The notes below the pieces were generated by a model. It was not told the DNA's origin and did no database searches. It saw only the letters and a program-made list of their open reading frames with translations. Of a DNA stretch of 64,000 nucleotides, positions 41,900 through 50,791 are shown piece by piece (positions within the stretch are counted from its first letter, which is position 1; the number at the start of each line of letters is the position of its first letter). Source of the DNA: an uncultured Porphyromonadaceae bacterium (GTDB lineage Bacteria > Bacteroidota > Bacteroidia > Bacteroidales > Muribaculaceae); assembly GCA_900540205.1 (NCBI GenBank), contig UQER01000003.1, forward strand, positions 89,647 through 153,646. Reading direction: 5' to 3'. Both the position numbers and the translations under genes were made by a program.

Positions 41900-42988
41900 T
41901 CAATGGATACTTTTCAGCAACATTTTCTGTAGTTCGAGGTCGAATGAGTCGACATTCATCGGGTCGAATGTCACGTCGATCGGCTGGTAGAAAATATGAG
42001 GTTTCAGCTGATGGGGGAAATAGGGGTTGTTGATGAGCCGTACGGCGTCCTTTTCCGTGGTGACTATTATCTTCTGCTTCCCTTCAAGTTCGTTGAAACG
42101 TTTTGTGATGGCATCCAGATCCTTCCGGTTGAAGTTGTGGTGATCAGGGAACACCTTGACCTTTATCGAGGCCTTGAATCCTTTCAGATAGCGCACAAGG
42201 GGTTTGGGATTGGCTATTCCGGAAAGCACCAGCACAGTGTCGTCCTGTCCGAGCCAGCTCATGTGGGGAGCGTCCTTGCGGATATCCGGAAACAGCGGGC
42301 GGAGGGAGGTGTAGTTGAAACGCGAGAAGAACAGTTTCTGATAGGGGAACAGTTTCAGGCTGTTCTTGAATATGCGGTATTCAATGGCTTTGAGCTGTGG
42401 GGGGCATTTGGTCACCACCACCATGTCGGCGCGGTAGATGGCTTTGGCCGGTTCGCGCAGGCGTCCCAGCGGGAGCAGCTTGTCGAAAAACACCGGATTG
42501 TTGAATTCGGTGAGCACAATCGATACGGTTGGCTTCACATAGCGGTGCTGGAATGCGTCGTCAAGCACAATGAGATTGATGCGGGGATCAAGCCGAAGCA
42601 GTTCCTCTATGCCGGTGCAGCGGTCCTCGCAGACGGCCACGGAGATGTCGCGCCCGAACTTCTGGTAAATCTGGTACGGCTCGTCGCCTATGTCGAGAGG
42701 TGTGGAGCGGGAAGTTGCCAGCACGAACCCTTTGGTTTTCCGTTTGTATCCCCGCGACAGCATGCCGATGTGATACTTGTAGCGCAGCAGGTCAATGACA
42801 TATTCCGTATGTGGAGTCTTGCCTGTGCCGCCGGCCGAGATATTGCCCACCACCACCACAGGCACCGGAAATTCCCGCTGCTTGAGTATGTGCCATTTGA
42901 ACATAAGGTTGCGCACTCCCACCGCGAATCCGTAGATTTTCGACAGCGGGAGCAGCAATAGGGTTGATATGAACTTGTTTCTGGCCAA
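41900..42988 (-). CDS. lpxK: Tetraacyldisaccharide 4'-kinase
   Basis: 362 residues. LpxK phosphorylates the lipid A disaccharide at the 4' position at the inner membrane. The P-loop VVVGNISAGGTGKTP and the LVLATSRST/DEPYQIYQKF region fit. An N-terminal hydrophobic segment anchors it. The only start upstream of the membrane segment is a TTG at 42988; no in-frame ATG or GTG occurs before the upstream stop. 42 bp after sppA. Confidence 0.93.
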   Translation of the reverse strand: MARNKFISTLLLLPLSKIYGFAVGVRNLMFKWHILKQREFPVPVVVVGNISAGGTGKTPHTEYVIDLLRYKYHIGMLSRGYKRKTKGFVLATSRSTPLDIGDEPYQIYQKFGRDISVAVCEDRCTGIEELLRLDPRINLIVLDDAFQHRYVKPTVSIVLTEFNNPVFFDKLLPLGRLREPAKAIYRADMVVVTKCPPQLKAIEYRIFKNSLKLFPYQKLFFSRFNYTSLRPLFPDIRKDAPHMSWLGQDDTVLVLSGIANPKPLVRYLKGFKASIKVKVFPDHHNFNRKDLDAITKRFNELEGKQKIIVTTEKDAVRLINNPYFPHQLKPHIFYQPIDVTFDPMNVDSFDLELQKMLLKSIH

Positions 42989-43030
42989 GCTTTGCTGTTT
43001 TTCGGATGGACATGGAGCCTGCGCGCAGTA

Positions 43031-44800
43031 TCAGAATATCACCTGATACTCCATGCGTGCCTGCAGCGGATCGAGGTCTCTCAGGTTCTTGACCTGCATA
43101 TAGAGGGGATAAGCCTGTCCGAGTTCCTCTTTGAGGGCCTTGACACGCATCTGGCTGTTGAATGCGGAGAGCATTTCCCAGAAATCGGTTTTGGCGTTCG
43201 GATAGGTCACCACTTCATATTTCTTGTATTCCATCTGTTTGGCGAGAGCCGCAACGGCATCCTGCAGGGAGCCGAGCTCGTCGACAAGCCCGATCTTATG
43301 TGCTGTCACACCGTCCCATACGCGGCCTTCGGCAATGGCTTTGATCGAATCCTGCGTGAGGTGTCGCCCCTCGGCACAGCGCGATGTGAAAAGTTCGTAG
43401 CCGCGTTCCACCATTTTCTGCATCTTTTCTCGCACGAACGGAGTCATGGGATAGAAGGAGTTGGGCTGGGCGCCGTTGGCGTTGGTTGTCACATAGTCGA
43501 TGTTGACCCCGAGCTTGTCGGTCAGAAGGCCGTTGAAGCACGGAATCATGCCGAAGATGCCGATGGATCCGGTGAGTGTGAGAGGCTGCGCAAAAATCTT
43601 GTCGGCGCCGGAGGAGATATAGTAACCTCCGGATGCGGCATAGTCGCCCATCGACACATAGAATTTCTTCCCTTTGCTTTTGAACACTTCAAGGGCGTGC
43701 CAGATCTGTTCGGATGCGTAGGCTGACCCGCCTCCGCTGTTCACGCGGAGCACGAGCGCCTGGATGTCATCGTCCTCGGCAAGGTCGAGGATGTCGGGCA
43801 CCACGCGGTCGGAAGCTATGCCTTCGTCGTCAGAGACGGTTATGTCGCCGCTGGCATAGTAGACAGCAATTTTGTTTTTGCTTGATTTTGTGTTGGGTAC
43901 TTCCGGCGACGTTTGCATGTATTCGCCCACGCTGACAATATTGAGGTCGTCGTCTTTATCCACGTTGCAAAGCCCCTTGAGATAGTCGCGCATCTCATCC
44001 ACGTATTTTAGACCGTCGACCATTTTCATGTCTACGAGGTTGACTGCGTCTGTCACCGTGGCAAGACTGTCGGCATAGGTGTTGAGGGCGGCCTGATCTA
44101 TTTTGCGCGACGAGGCGATAGCTTCGGTCATCTTGCCCCACATGTTGTCGAGGTAGACGTGGGTCTGGAGCCTGTTGGCCTCGCTCATGTGGTCGAGTAT
44201 GAACGGCTCGACAGCACTTTTGAATGTACCGACTTTGACTACCTGCATCTCCACGCCCACTTTATCAAGCAGACCTTTCATGAACGGGATGCCGGTGGCA
44301 AGTCCCTGGAACGCTACTTCACCCACGGGGTTTAGATAGACCTCCTCGGCAGCAGAGGCAACGTAGTAGTCGCCCTGTGTATATCCGTCGGCATATGCCA
44401 CGGTCCATTTCCCGGATGCGCGGAAATCTGCCACGGCATTGCGTATGGCTTCGAACGATGCCAGGCCGGTGGCTGCCCCGTTGCAGCGGATGTACAGGCC
44501 TTCGATATTTTTGTCGTCCTTTGCGGCCGCAATGGCGTCAACGATGTTGCCGAGAGTCTGAGGCATCGATTCCTGACGCAGCAGCGTGGCGAGATCGGGC
44601 TTCTGCTGTTGCTCCGTGATAACACCGCTCAGATCAAGGCGCAGAATTGAATTTTCCTTTACTTCGGCGGTTTCTTTCCCGGCGAACGATATGATTGATC
44701 CGATGGCGAATGTCATGCCGAGCAGAATCAGAAGCATTGCAGAAATCCAGATGGCTGCCAGCGAGCCAAGCATGGAGATGAAAAAGCGTTTGAGCAACAT
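43031..44800 (-). CDS. sppA: Signal peptide peptidase SppA, 67-kDa type
   Basis: 589 residues with an N-terminal membrane anchor (about 8-40) and two tandem ClpP-like domains. The Ser/Lys dyad is split across the repeats as in E. coli SppA: Lys194 in VGTFKSAVEPF and Ser390 in YAASGGYYISSG. It degrades residual signal peptides at the inner membrane. First gene of sppA-lpxK-punA-thiL. A weak -7 box (TAATTTTG, minus, 44935-44942) lies 135 bp upstream. Confidence 0.95.
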   Translation of the reverse strand: MLLKRFFISMLGSLAAIWISAMLLILLGMTFAIGSIISFAGKETAEVKENSILRLDLSGVITEQQQKPDLATLLRQESMPQTLGNIVDAIAAAKDDKNIEGLYIRCNGAATGLASFEAIRNAVADFRASGKWTVAYADGYTQGDYYVASAAEEVYLNPVGEVAFQGLATGIPFMKGLLDKVGVEMQVVKVGTFKSAVEPFILDHMSEANRLQTHVYLDNMWGKMTEAIASSRKIDQAALNTYADSLATVTDAVNLVDMKMVDGLKYVDEMRDYLKGLCNVDKDDDLNIVSVGEYMQTSPEVPNTKSSKNKIAVYYASGDITVSDDEGIASDRVVPDILDLAEDDDIQALVLRVNSGGGSAYASEQIWHALEVFKSKGKKFYVSMGDYAASGGYYISSGADKIFAQPLTLTGSIGIFGMIPCFNGLLTDKLGVNIDYVTTNANGAQPNSFYPMTPFVREKMQKMVERGYELFTSRCAEGRHLTQDSIKAIAEGRVWDGVTAHKIGLVDELGSLQDAVAALAKQMEYKKYEVVTYPNAKTDFWEMLSAFNSQMRVKALKEELGQAYPLYMQVKNLRDLDPLQARMEYQVIF

Positions 44801-44992
44801 TGCAGAGTAGTGTAGTTTGGAATGATAGTCCTTTGCTATCTTTCGGTTTGTGCTGAATTGTCTCGATTACCGAAGGCGCGCGGGCGGCCATAGTCGGGAG
44901 CGCCTGCCGATTGGATAATCGCCAACAAAAATAACAAAATTAATATAAACAGACAAATTTTGTTGCTTTTCGGGATGTTCTGGCCGGAATGG

Positions 44993-46402
44993 TCAACAAT
45001 TCTGTGAGGCGGCTGCAGATGTGCGTGGCAAAGAGCAGTGCAGCCATATGTAGCTGCCTATGCCTGCTATCAGTGAGCCGGCCACGATACCGAGTTTCGA
45101 GAGGTCGAGCAGTTCGGCCTGTGCCGCCGACGGGAACGAGAGGCTGGCAATGAACAGCGACACGGTGAAACCGATGCCGCCGAGAAGGGCGATGCCACCC
45201 ATCATGTTCCAGTTGGCATTGTGTGGCATGGGGGCTACACGCAATTTGACCGCGACCCATGAAAAAAGGAAAATGCCGAGGAACTTGCCCGCTACCAGAC
45301 TGATGATGATGGCAAGCGTCACGCCGCTGAACAGCGACGAAAGATGCATGCCGCCGAAGGCTATGCCGGCATTTGCGAAGGCGAACAGAGGCACGATGAA
45401 GTTGTTGACAAGCGCGTGCAGCGAGTCCTCGAGGTCCTGAAGCGGGGATATGACTTTGTCGGACGCCGATTCTATTTGTTTCAGCAGGTCCATCTGTTTG
45501 CGGGTGAGAATGCGGGCGCGTTCAAGCCGGTTGTCGCGGCGCGGGGGAAAATGGCTGACGGCTTCGCGGATAATCTCAACATAGTGGCGCGGATTGAACA
45601 CGGGACGTGCCGGGACACACAACGCTACTGCCACACCTGCAATAGTGGGATGGATGCCTGAGTTGAGACACAGGAACCAGATCACGCCTCCCACACCGAG
45701 ATAGAAAATCTTGCTCTGCACTTTCATGGCCTGACCGATGGCCAGCAGTCCGAGCAGGGCCACCGCTCCTGTGAGGAACCACACGGAGATGTTTCCGGAG
45801 TAGCATGTGGCTATTACTATGATGCCGCCTATGTCGTCCACCACGGCCAGTGTGGTCAGGAATATTTTGAGTGATACCGGCACACGTTGGCCGAACATCC
45901 CCAATATACCCAGCGTGAAGGCTATGTCGGTGGCCATCGGCACAGCGGCTGCGCCGGCATACCCGGTGCCATGTGCCATCAGCAGGAATATCCCTACGGG
46001 AACAGCCATACCGCCCACTGCGGCGATTATGGGGAGGAGTGCCTGGCGGAAGTTGGAGAGTTCGCCCACAAGAATCTCTCGCTTGATTTCAAGTCCGATT
46101 GTGAAAAAGAACACGGCCATGAGGGCGTCGTTGATGAAAGTGAGCAGCGACATCGGGTGTCCGTGATGGGAAAAGATGTTGAAGCTGCCCACCTGCAGTC
46201 TGACTTCCTGATGCCAGAAGCTGAAGTAATGGCTGTCGATACCCGGTATGTTTGCGGCCGCCATAGCCAGAACTGTAGCCGCAATGAGGATGTTGCCGCC
46301 GGTGGCGTGGCGCTTGATGGCGCGAGTGGCCGAGTAATACACAGTGCTTGCAAAGCTCCGCTGGCTGTTGACGGTGCGGCGTGGCGAATTCTTGTCGTGC
46401 AT
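44993..46402 (-). CDS. nhaA: Na+/H+ antiporter NhaA
   Basis: 469 residues from the ATG at 46402 (MHDKNSPRR); the frame runs further up through the promoter. The NhaA fold has about 12 helices. The ion-binding aspartate pair is in LTTLAVVDDIGGIIVI, and FFFTIGLEIKREI and ATDIAFTLGILGMFG are typical. It is an inner-membrane sodium/proton antiporter for pH and Na+ homeostasis. A Lys/Arg-rich inserted loop (about residues 295-345) is longer than in E. coli NhaA. Divergent from umuD. Confidence 0.94.
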   Translation of the reverse strand: MHDKNSPRRTVNSQRSFASTVYYSATRAIKRHATGGNILIAATVLAMAAANIPGIDSHYFSFWHQEVRLQVGSFNIFSHHGHPMSLLTFINDALMAVFFFTIGLEIKREILVGELSNFRQALLPIIAAVGGMAVPVGIFLLMAHGTGYAGAAAVPMATDIAFTLGILGMFGQRVPVSLKIFLTTLAVVDDIGGIIVIATCYSGNISVWFLTGAVALLGLLAIGQAMKVQSKIFYLGVGGVIWFLCLNSGIHPTIAGVAVALCVPARPVFNPRHYVEIIREAVSHFPPRRDNRLERARILTRKQMDLLKQIESASDKVISPLQDLEDSLHALVNNFIVPLFAFANAGIAFGGMHLSSLFSGVTLAIIISLVAGKFLGIFLFSWVAVKLRVAPMPHNANWNMMGGIALLGGIGFTVSLFIASLSFPSAAQAELLDLSKLGIVAGSLIAGIGSYIWLHCSLPRTSAAASQNC

Positions 46403-46440
46403 GATCGGATGAATGTTTTTTAAATTTTGAAAAACGGGTG

Positions 46441-46471
46441 CAAAGTTAATCAATATCGCTATCTTTGCAAT
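46441..46471. promoter_or_regulatory. Overlapping divergent promoters, nhaA (-) and umuD (+)
   Basis: Minus strand: TAACTTTG (46441-46448) with ATTG (46468-46471) 19 bp upstream. Plus strand: TATCTTTG (46460-46467) ending 4 bp before the umuD ATG. The nhaA -33 element lies inside the umuD -7/start region, so the two promoters cannot be occupied together. Confidence 0.6.
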
Positions 46472-46927
46472 ATGGAATCAACATCGCGCGACATTGAACT
46501 GTTCATTGCCGACCCGGCGTCCCGGATGCCGTTGCCTTATGCCGACGGAGGCATTCAGGCCGGTTTCCCATCGCCGGCACAGGACTATATATCGGAAACG
46601 CTCGACCTAAATTACGAGATTGTGCGCCATCCGGCATCAACCTTCTATGGCCGTGTCAACGGCGATTCTATGATCGACGAGGGGATAGAGGAGGGCGATA
46701 TTCTTGTCATCGACCGCTCCATTGAGCCGGAGAACGGCGATCTGGCCGTGTGCTGCGTCGACGGCGACTTCACTGTGAAACGGCTGCATTTCGAACCGGG
46801 CAAAGTGTGGCTCGAGCCGGCCAACGAGCTTTACGACCCCATTCTCATAACCCCGGAATGCCGTTTTGACGTCTGGGGCGTTGTGACGTACACCATAAAA
46901 AAGAACCGCCGTCGTCGCCGCAGGTAG
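46472..46927 (+). CDS. umuD: UmuD-like S24-family self-cleaving protein (orphan)
   Basis: 151 residues from the ATG at 46472. The LexA/UmuD features are complete: cleavage site Ala30-Gly31 in IQAGFPSPAQDY, Ser66 in NGDSMIDEG and Lys103 in FTVKRL. The 36- and 37-residue spacings equal those of E. coli UmuD. There is no DNA-binding domain, so it is UmuD-like and not LexA. UmuD processing activates the polymerase V subunit UmuC, but umuC is not adjacent; glmS follows. The C-terminus ends in six arginines (KKNRRRRRR), which is unusual. Confidence 0.88.
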   Translation: MESTSRDIELFIADPASRMPLPYADGGIQAGFPSPAQDYISETLDLNYEIVRHPASTFYGRVNGDSMIDEGIEEGDILVIDRSIEPENGDLAVCCVDGDFTVKRLHFEPGKVWLEPANELYDPILITPECRFDVWGVVTYTIKKNRRRRRR

Positions 46928-47041
46928 GAGCGACGCGCTGTTGATAATATAGGTGCGCTTTTGATAATAATAGTTATTAATAATATAATCGAATCAAGCT
47001 GATAAAAGTTGGCATGATGTCATAGAAAATTGCGCATTTGT

Positions 47042-47071
47042 TTTGCATTTCGACAGACTTTTGTAACTTTG
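47042..47071 (+). promoter_or_regulatory. Promoter of glmS
   Basis: TTTG (47042-47045), 18 bp, TAACTTTG (47064-47071). The leader to the glmS ATG is about 135 nt. I see no glmS-ribozyme-like structure in it; the rest of 46928-47041 is AT-rich with no further signal. Confidence 0.65.
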
Positions 47072-47210
47072 CCCCGTTTTTTTAGAAAAATAAATCTTCA
47101 TCAATCAGCTCTCCAGGCGGTAATATCCGCATTGAAGGGGCGCAATGGGGCCTTTTGACAGCGATGCGTCCGCGACAACAGTTAAAAGATTACATAGAAA
47201 ACGATAATAT

Positions 47211-49055
47211 ATGTGTGGAATAGTTGGATACATCGGCGACAAGCCCGCTTATGAAATTCTTATCAAGGGGCTTCACCGTCTGGAATACCGCGGTTATGAC
47301 AGTGCCGGCGTGGCGCTCATGAACGGTGACGGAAAACTCGACGTTTACAAGACCCGCGGCAAGGTGGATGATCTCGAACGTTTCTGTCAGAGCAAGGATG
47401 TGGCCGGAACACTCGGCATAGCACATACCCGCTGGGCCACTCATGGCGAGCCTAACGATATGAACGCGCATCCGCATGTGAGCCGCAGCGGCCGCATAGC
47501 AATGGTGCATAACGGCACAATCGAGAACTACGGAGTGCTTAAAGAGGCGCTCACCATGCAGGGATGCACTTTTGCGAGCGAAACCGATACCGAAGTGCTC
47601 GTGCAGCTGATAGAATACATCAAGGAGTCGACACGGTGCTCGCTGGTTGATGCCGTTCGCGGCGCACTCAAAGAGGTGGTGGGCGCATACGCCATCGCTG
47701 TTGTCGATATGGATGAACCTGACACACTCGTGGTGGCGCGCAAAAGTTCTCCGCTTGTGATCGGGATAGGGGACAATGAGACCTTCATTGCATCCGATGC
47801 CACACCCATCATTGAATTTACCGACAAGGTGGTGTATCTCAACGATGATGAGATAGGAATAGTGCGCCGTGGGGAGCCTCTGGTGGTGATCAACACCGAC
47901 AATGAGCCCCTCGAAGTTGACATCAAGACACTGCGCATGTCGGTGTCGCAGCTTGAGAAGGGGGGATTCCCGCATTTCATGCTCAAGGAGATATTCGAGC
48001 AGCCGCGAACCATCACCGACTGCATCCGTGGCCGCATCGCATCGCGCGGTGATGAAGTGACACTTTCGGGCGTTCTGGAAAACAAGGATCGTTTCCTCAA
48101 TGCGCGCCGCATCATCATCGTGGCCTGCGGAACGTCATGGCACGCCGGACTTATCGGCAAACGCCTGCTGCAGGAGATTGCCCGCATACCGGTGGAGGTG
48201 GAGTACGCCAGCGAGTTCCGTTACAGTAACCCCATTCTTGGACCCGAAGACATAGTGATAGCCATAAGCCAGTCGGGCGAGACGGCCGATACGCTTGCCG
48301 CCGTGCATATGGCCCGCAGTTGCGGAGCATTTGTCTATGGTGTGTGCAACGTGGTGGGTTCCTCCATTGCCCGTGCCACCGATTCCGGCACATACATCCA
48401 TGTCGGCCCTGAAATCGGCGTGGCCTCAACCAAAGCTTTCACCGGTCAGGTGACTGTGCTGACTCTGCTGGCAATGGCCGTAGGTTCGCTCAAAGGCACC
48501 ATCGCGCCGCAGACAAAGGCCGCTGTGGCCGATGCCCTGAGGCAGCTGTCGGCGTTGATTGAGCAGACGCTTCAGCTCAATGCACAGATAGAACAGCTGT
48601 CGAGCATCTATACTTACGTGCACAACTTCCTTTACCTCGGTCGCGGCTACAACTTCCCGAGTGCGCTCGAGGGAGCACTCAAGCTGAAGGAGATAAGCTA
48701 CATCCATGCCGAAGGCTATCCGGCAGCCGAAATGAAGCACGGTCCCATTGCCCTCATCGACCACGAGCTTCCCACAGTGGTTATAGCCCCGTCCGACGAG
48801 ATGCATGAAAAGATCATATCGAACATCCAGCAGGTGAAGGCTCGCGGAGGCTCGGTAATAGCCATTGTGACCAAAGGTGACAGCGCCATTGCAGCCATCG
48901 CCGACCATATCCTTGAAATTCCCGAGGTGCCGGAAGTAATTTCGCCGATTGTGGTGTCGATTCCGCTGCAGCTGCTTGCCTATCATATCGCCATCCGTAA
49001 AGGCTGCAATGTGGACATGCCGCGAAATCTGGCCAAATCCGTCACAGTGGAATAA
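47211..49055 (+). CDS. glmS: Glutamine-fructose-6-phosphate aminotransferase (isomerizing)
   Basis: 614 residues. GlmS makes glucosamine 6-phosphate for peptidoglycan and lipopolysaccharide. The N-terminal nucleophile Cys2 (MCGIVGYIG) starts the glutaminase domain with LHRLEYRGYDSAG and HTRWATHG. Two SIS sugar-isomerase domains follow (SQSGETADT, EGYPAAEMKHGP), and the C-terminal DMPRNLAKSVTVE is canonical. Length is normal. Confidence 0.97.
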   Translation: MCGIVGYIGDKPAYEILIKGLHRLEYRGYDSAGVALMNGDGKLDVYKTRGKVDDLERFCQSKDVAGTLGIAHTRWATHGEPNDMNAHPHVSRSGRIAMVHNGTIENYGVLKEALTMQGCTFASETDTEVLVQLIEYIKESTRCSLVDAVRGALKEVVGAYAIAVVDMDEPDTLVVARKSSPLVIGIGDNETFIASDATPIIEFTDKVVYLNDDEIGIVRRGEPLVVINTDNEPLEVDIKTLRMSVSQLEKGGFPHFMLKEIFEQPRTITDCIRGRIASRGDEVTLSGVLENKDRFLNARRIIIVACGTSWHAGLIGKRLLQEIARIPVEVEYASEFRYSNPILGPEDIVIAISQSGETADTLAAVHMARSCGAFVYGVCNVVGSSIARATDSGTYIHVGPEIGVASTKAFTGQVTVLTLLAMAVGSLKGTIAPQTKAAVADALRQLSALIEQTLQLNAQIEQLSSIYTYVHNFLYLGRGYNFPSALEGALKLKEISYIHAEGYPAAEMKHGPIALIDHELPTVVIAPSDEMHEKIISNIQQVKARGGSVIAIVTKGDSAIAAIADHILEIPEVPEVISPIVVSIPLQLLAYHIAIRKGCNVDMPRNLAKSVTVE

Positions 49056-49070
49056 ACAGTCAACCAAAAT

Positions 49071-49110
49071 GGAGGGCGGCGGGAGGAATCATCTCTTCTC
49101 GCCGCCCTCC
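49071..49110 (+). terminator. Hairpin after glmS
   Basis: 11-bp GC-rich stem (49071-49081 with 49100-49110) 15 bp after the glmS stop. No proper T-run follows, so its strength as a terminator is uncertain. Confidence 0.6.
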
Positions 49111-49172
49111 GGCTATAATTGTGTTAAACAAATTCACACATGTGTTGTTGTTTTTAATAAAAATCAACACAC

Positions 49173-50486
49173 ATGATTCATCACATTACAAAATTCATGG
49201 TATGCCTTGCGGCATGCATCTCCTTATGGCCGGTGTGTGCCCGCAATGCAGCCACCGACGACCAGCTTGATTCATTGAAGCAGAATCATCATGTGATTTT
49301 CCTTCCGGGCAACGGCACACCAGATGCAGGCTCCGACTCGGTGCGCAGGGCGATTGATGCGTTCTACTACGATCAGTTCAGGCATTTTCAGGATCCCGCT
49401 GCCCCCTATTTCCTGTTTCTGAGCAAAGACTCCAATCTTGCCATGGGTATAGGCGGATGCGTGAGGATGCGCGGCTGGTATGACTGGGGTGGAGCGATTC
49501 CCGCCAATGGCTTTGTGCCGGCGCTTATACAAATGGAACCTGACCCCACACATATGCGTCATCTCGGCACCACTCCGGCCGGGTCATCATTGTTTTTCCG
49601 GGTTCTCGGCAGGAAAGGCGGGATAAACTATCAGCTTTATATCGAAGCCAATTTCAACGGCTATCAGGGGCGTGACCTCCATCTGAAAAAAGCTTATGCC
49701 ATACTTAACGACTGGACGGTGGGATATGCCAACTCAACTTTCAGCGATCCCATGGCGTTGCCACCTACTGTGGATGCACAGGGCCCGAACAACAAGATGG
49801 CTGTAACGGATGTGCTGGTGCGCTGGATGAAAACCTTCAGGAACCGATGGACAGTGGCCGTTTCGGCCGAGACGCCTGCCCAGCAGGTTGACGTGCAGAA
49901 CGACATTACCGCCAAATGCGATGAATGGCTGCCTGATTTCGCGGCGTTCCTGCAGTATGAATGGGACACCTCAAGCCATGTAAGGTTGGCTGGGATAATG
50001 CGTACACTGCCGTACCGCAATCTAATTGCCGAACGCAATCATAACGTGATAGGTTATGGTCTGCAGCTCAGCACGGTGTTTCATCCGGCTTATCCGCTTA
50101 CGTTCTACGGGACCTTCACCTGGGGCCACGGAACTGCAAGCCTCGGTGGCGATATGCTTGTGGGCAATTATGATCTTGTGTCGGATCCTGACACTCCGGG
50201 GCGCCTCTATGCTCCGGCGGCATTCGGATGGTGTGCAGCGTTGCAATACAATTTCCGGCCCAATTTGTTTGTTTCCGCCACGTTCGGGCAGTCGCGTTAT
50301 CTGCCGGACCATCAGGAGGACGGAATGAACTACAAATATGGGTTGTATGGCGCGGCAAACGTGTTCTGGAATCTGACCCCGCGCATTCAGGTGGGAGCGG
50401 AGTTCAATATCGGCAAACGTCAGAATTTCAACGGTATGCACCGGTGGGCGCGTCGTGTCGGCGCAATGTGTCAGTTCTCATTTTAA
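49173..50486 (+). CDS. DcaP-like outer-membrane porin
   Basis: 437 residues with a signal peptide (cleavage near VCARNA). After a short periplasmic N-region the chain alternates amphipathic strands ending with aromatic residues, and ends in Phe (AMCQFSF), as outer-membrane barrels do. Features such as the SNLAMGIGGCVRMRGWYDWGG segment and WMKTFRNRW match the DcaP-like trimeric porin family of Bacteroidetes. It likely allows diffusion of small solutes; the substrate is unknown. No clear promoter box in the 117-bp gap after glmS. Confidence 0.82.
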   Translation: MIHHITKFMVCLAACISLWPVCARNAATDDQLDSLKQNHHVIFLPGNGTPDAGSDSVRRAIDAFYYDQFRHFQDPAAPYFLFLSKDSNLAMGIGGCVRMRGWYDWGGAIPANGFVPALIQMEPDPTHMRHLGTTPAGSSLFFRVLGRKGGINYQLYIEANFNGYQGRDLHLKKAYAILNDWTVGYANSTFSDPMALPPTVDAQGPNNKMAVTDVLVRWMKTFRNRWTVAVSAETPAQQVDVQNDITAKCDEWLPDFAAFLQYEWDTSSHVRLAGIMRTLPYRNLIAERNHNVIGYGLQLSTVFHPAYPLTFYGTFTWGHGTASLGGDMLVGNYDLVSDPDTPGRLYAPAAFGWCAALQYNFRPNLFVSATFGQSRYLPDHQEDGMNYKYGLYGAANVFWNLTPRIQVGAEFNIGKRQNFNGMHRWARRVGAMCQFSF

Positions 50487-50530
50487 TAATGCGTCCGTTG
50501 TTGTTTAATACAGGAAATTGGGGCAGGCGC

Positions 50531-50562
50531 AAAAAAAAATTGATTGTCTCGCGACAACCAAT
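50531..50562 (-). terminator. Terminator of the bamD-rpoZ-rfbD-prfC operon
   Basis: 10-bp stem with one A-C mismatch and a 4-nt loop (50539-50548 with 50553-50562). Read on the minus strand it is followed by a T9 run. It lies about 230 nt after the prfC stop. The intervening 50563-50791 shows no gene apart from a 7-codon plus-strand frame at 50588-50611. Confidence 0.7.
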
Positions 50563-50791
50563 CTTAGTTAACCTTAAATCTAATACCATGAAAAACACGT
50601 TACAAATTTAAGCCGTTCAGGCGGTATGTGCAAGTGTTTTGAGGTAAAAGTGTAGCTGTTTTAACATTAATTTGCTTTTAGTGCCATTGTGTAAGCGCGA
50701 GTGTGAGCATTGTGCTCTGTTTTGGGGTGGTTTGCTTACATTTTGAAACCTGCGTCCTACGGCTCGGATTCTGCCGTAATGGCAGCCGTCA

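Noticed and set aside
40656..41990. 444-residue plus-strand frame across thiL and punA
   Set aside because: Overlaps two well-supported genes antisense and shows no family features.
47072..47210. glmS ribozyme/riboswitch in the glmS leader
   Set aside because: No glmS-ribozyme-like pairing was seen, and that element is mainly known from Gram-positive bacteria.
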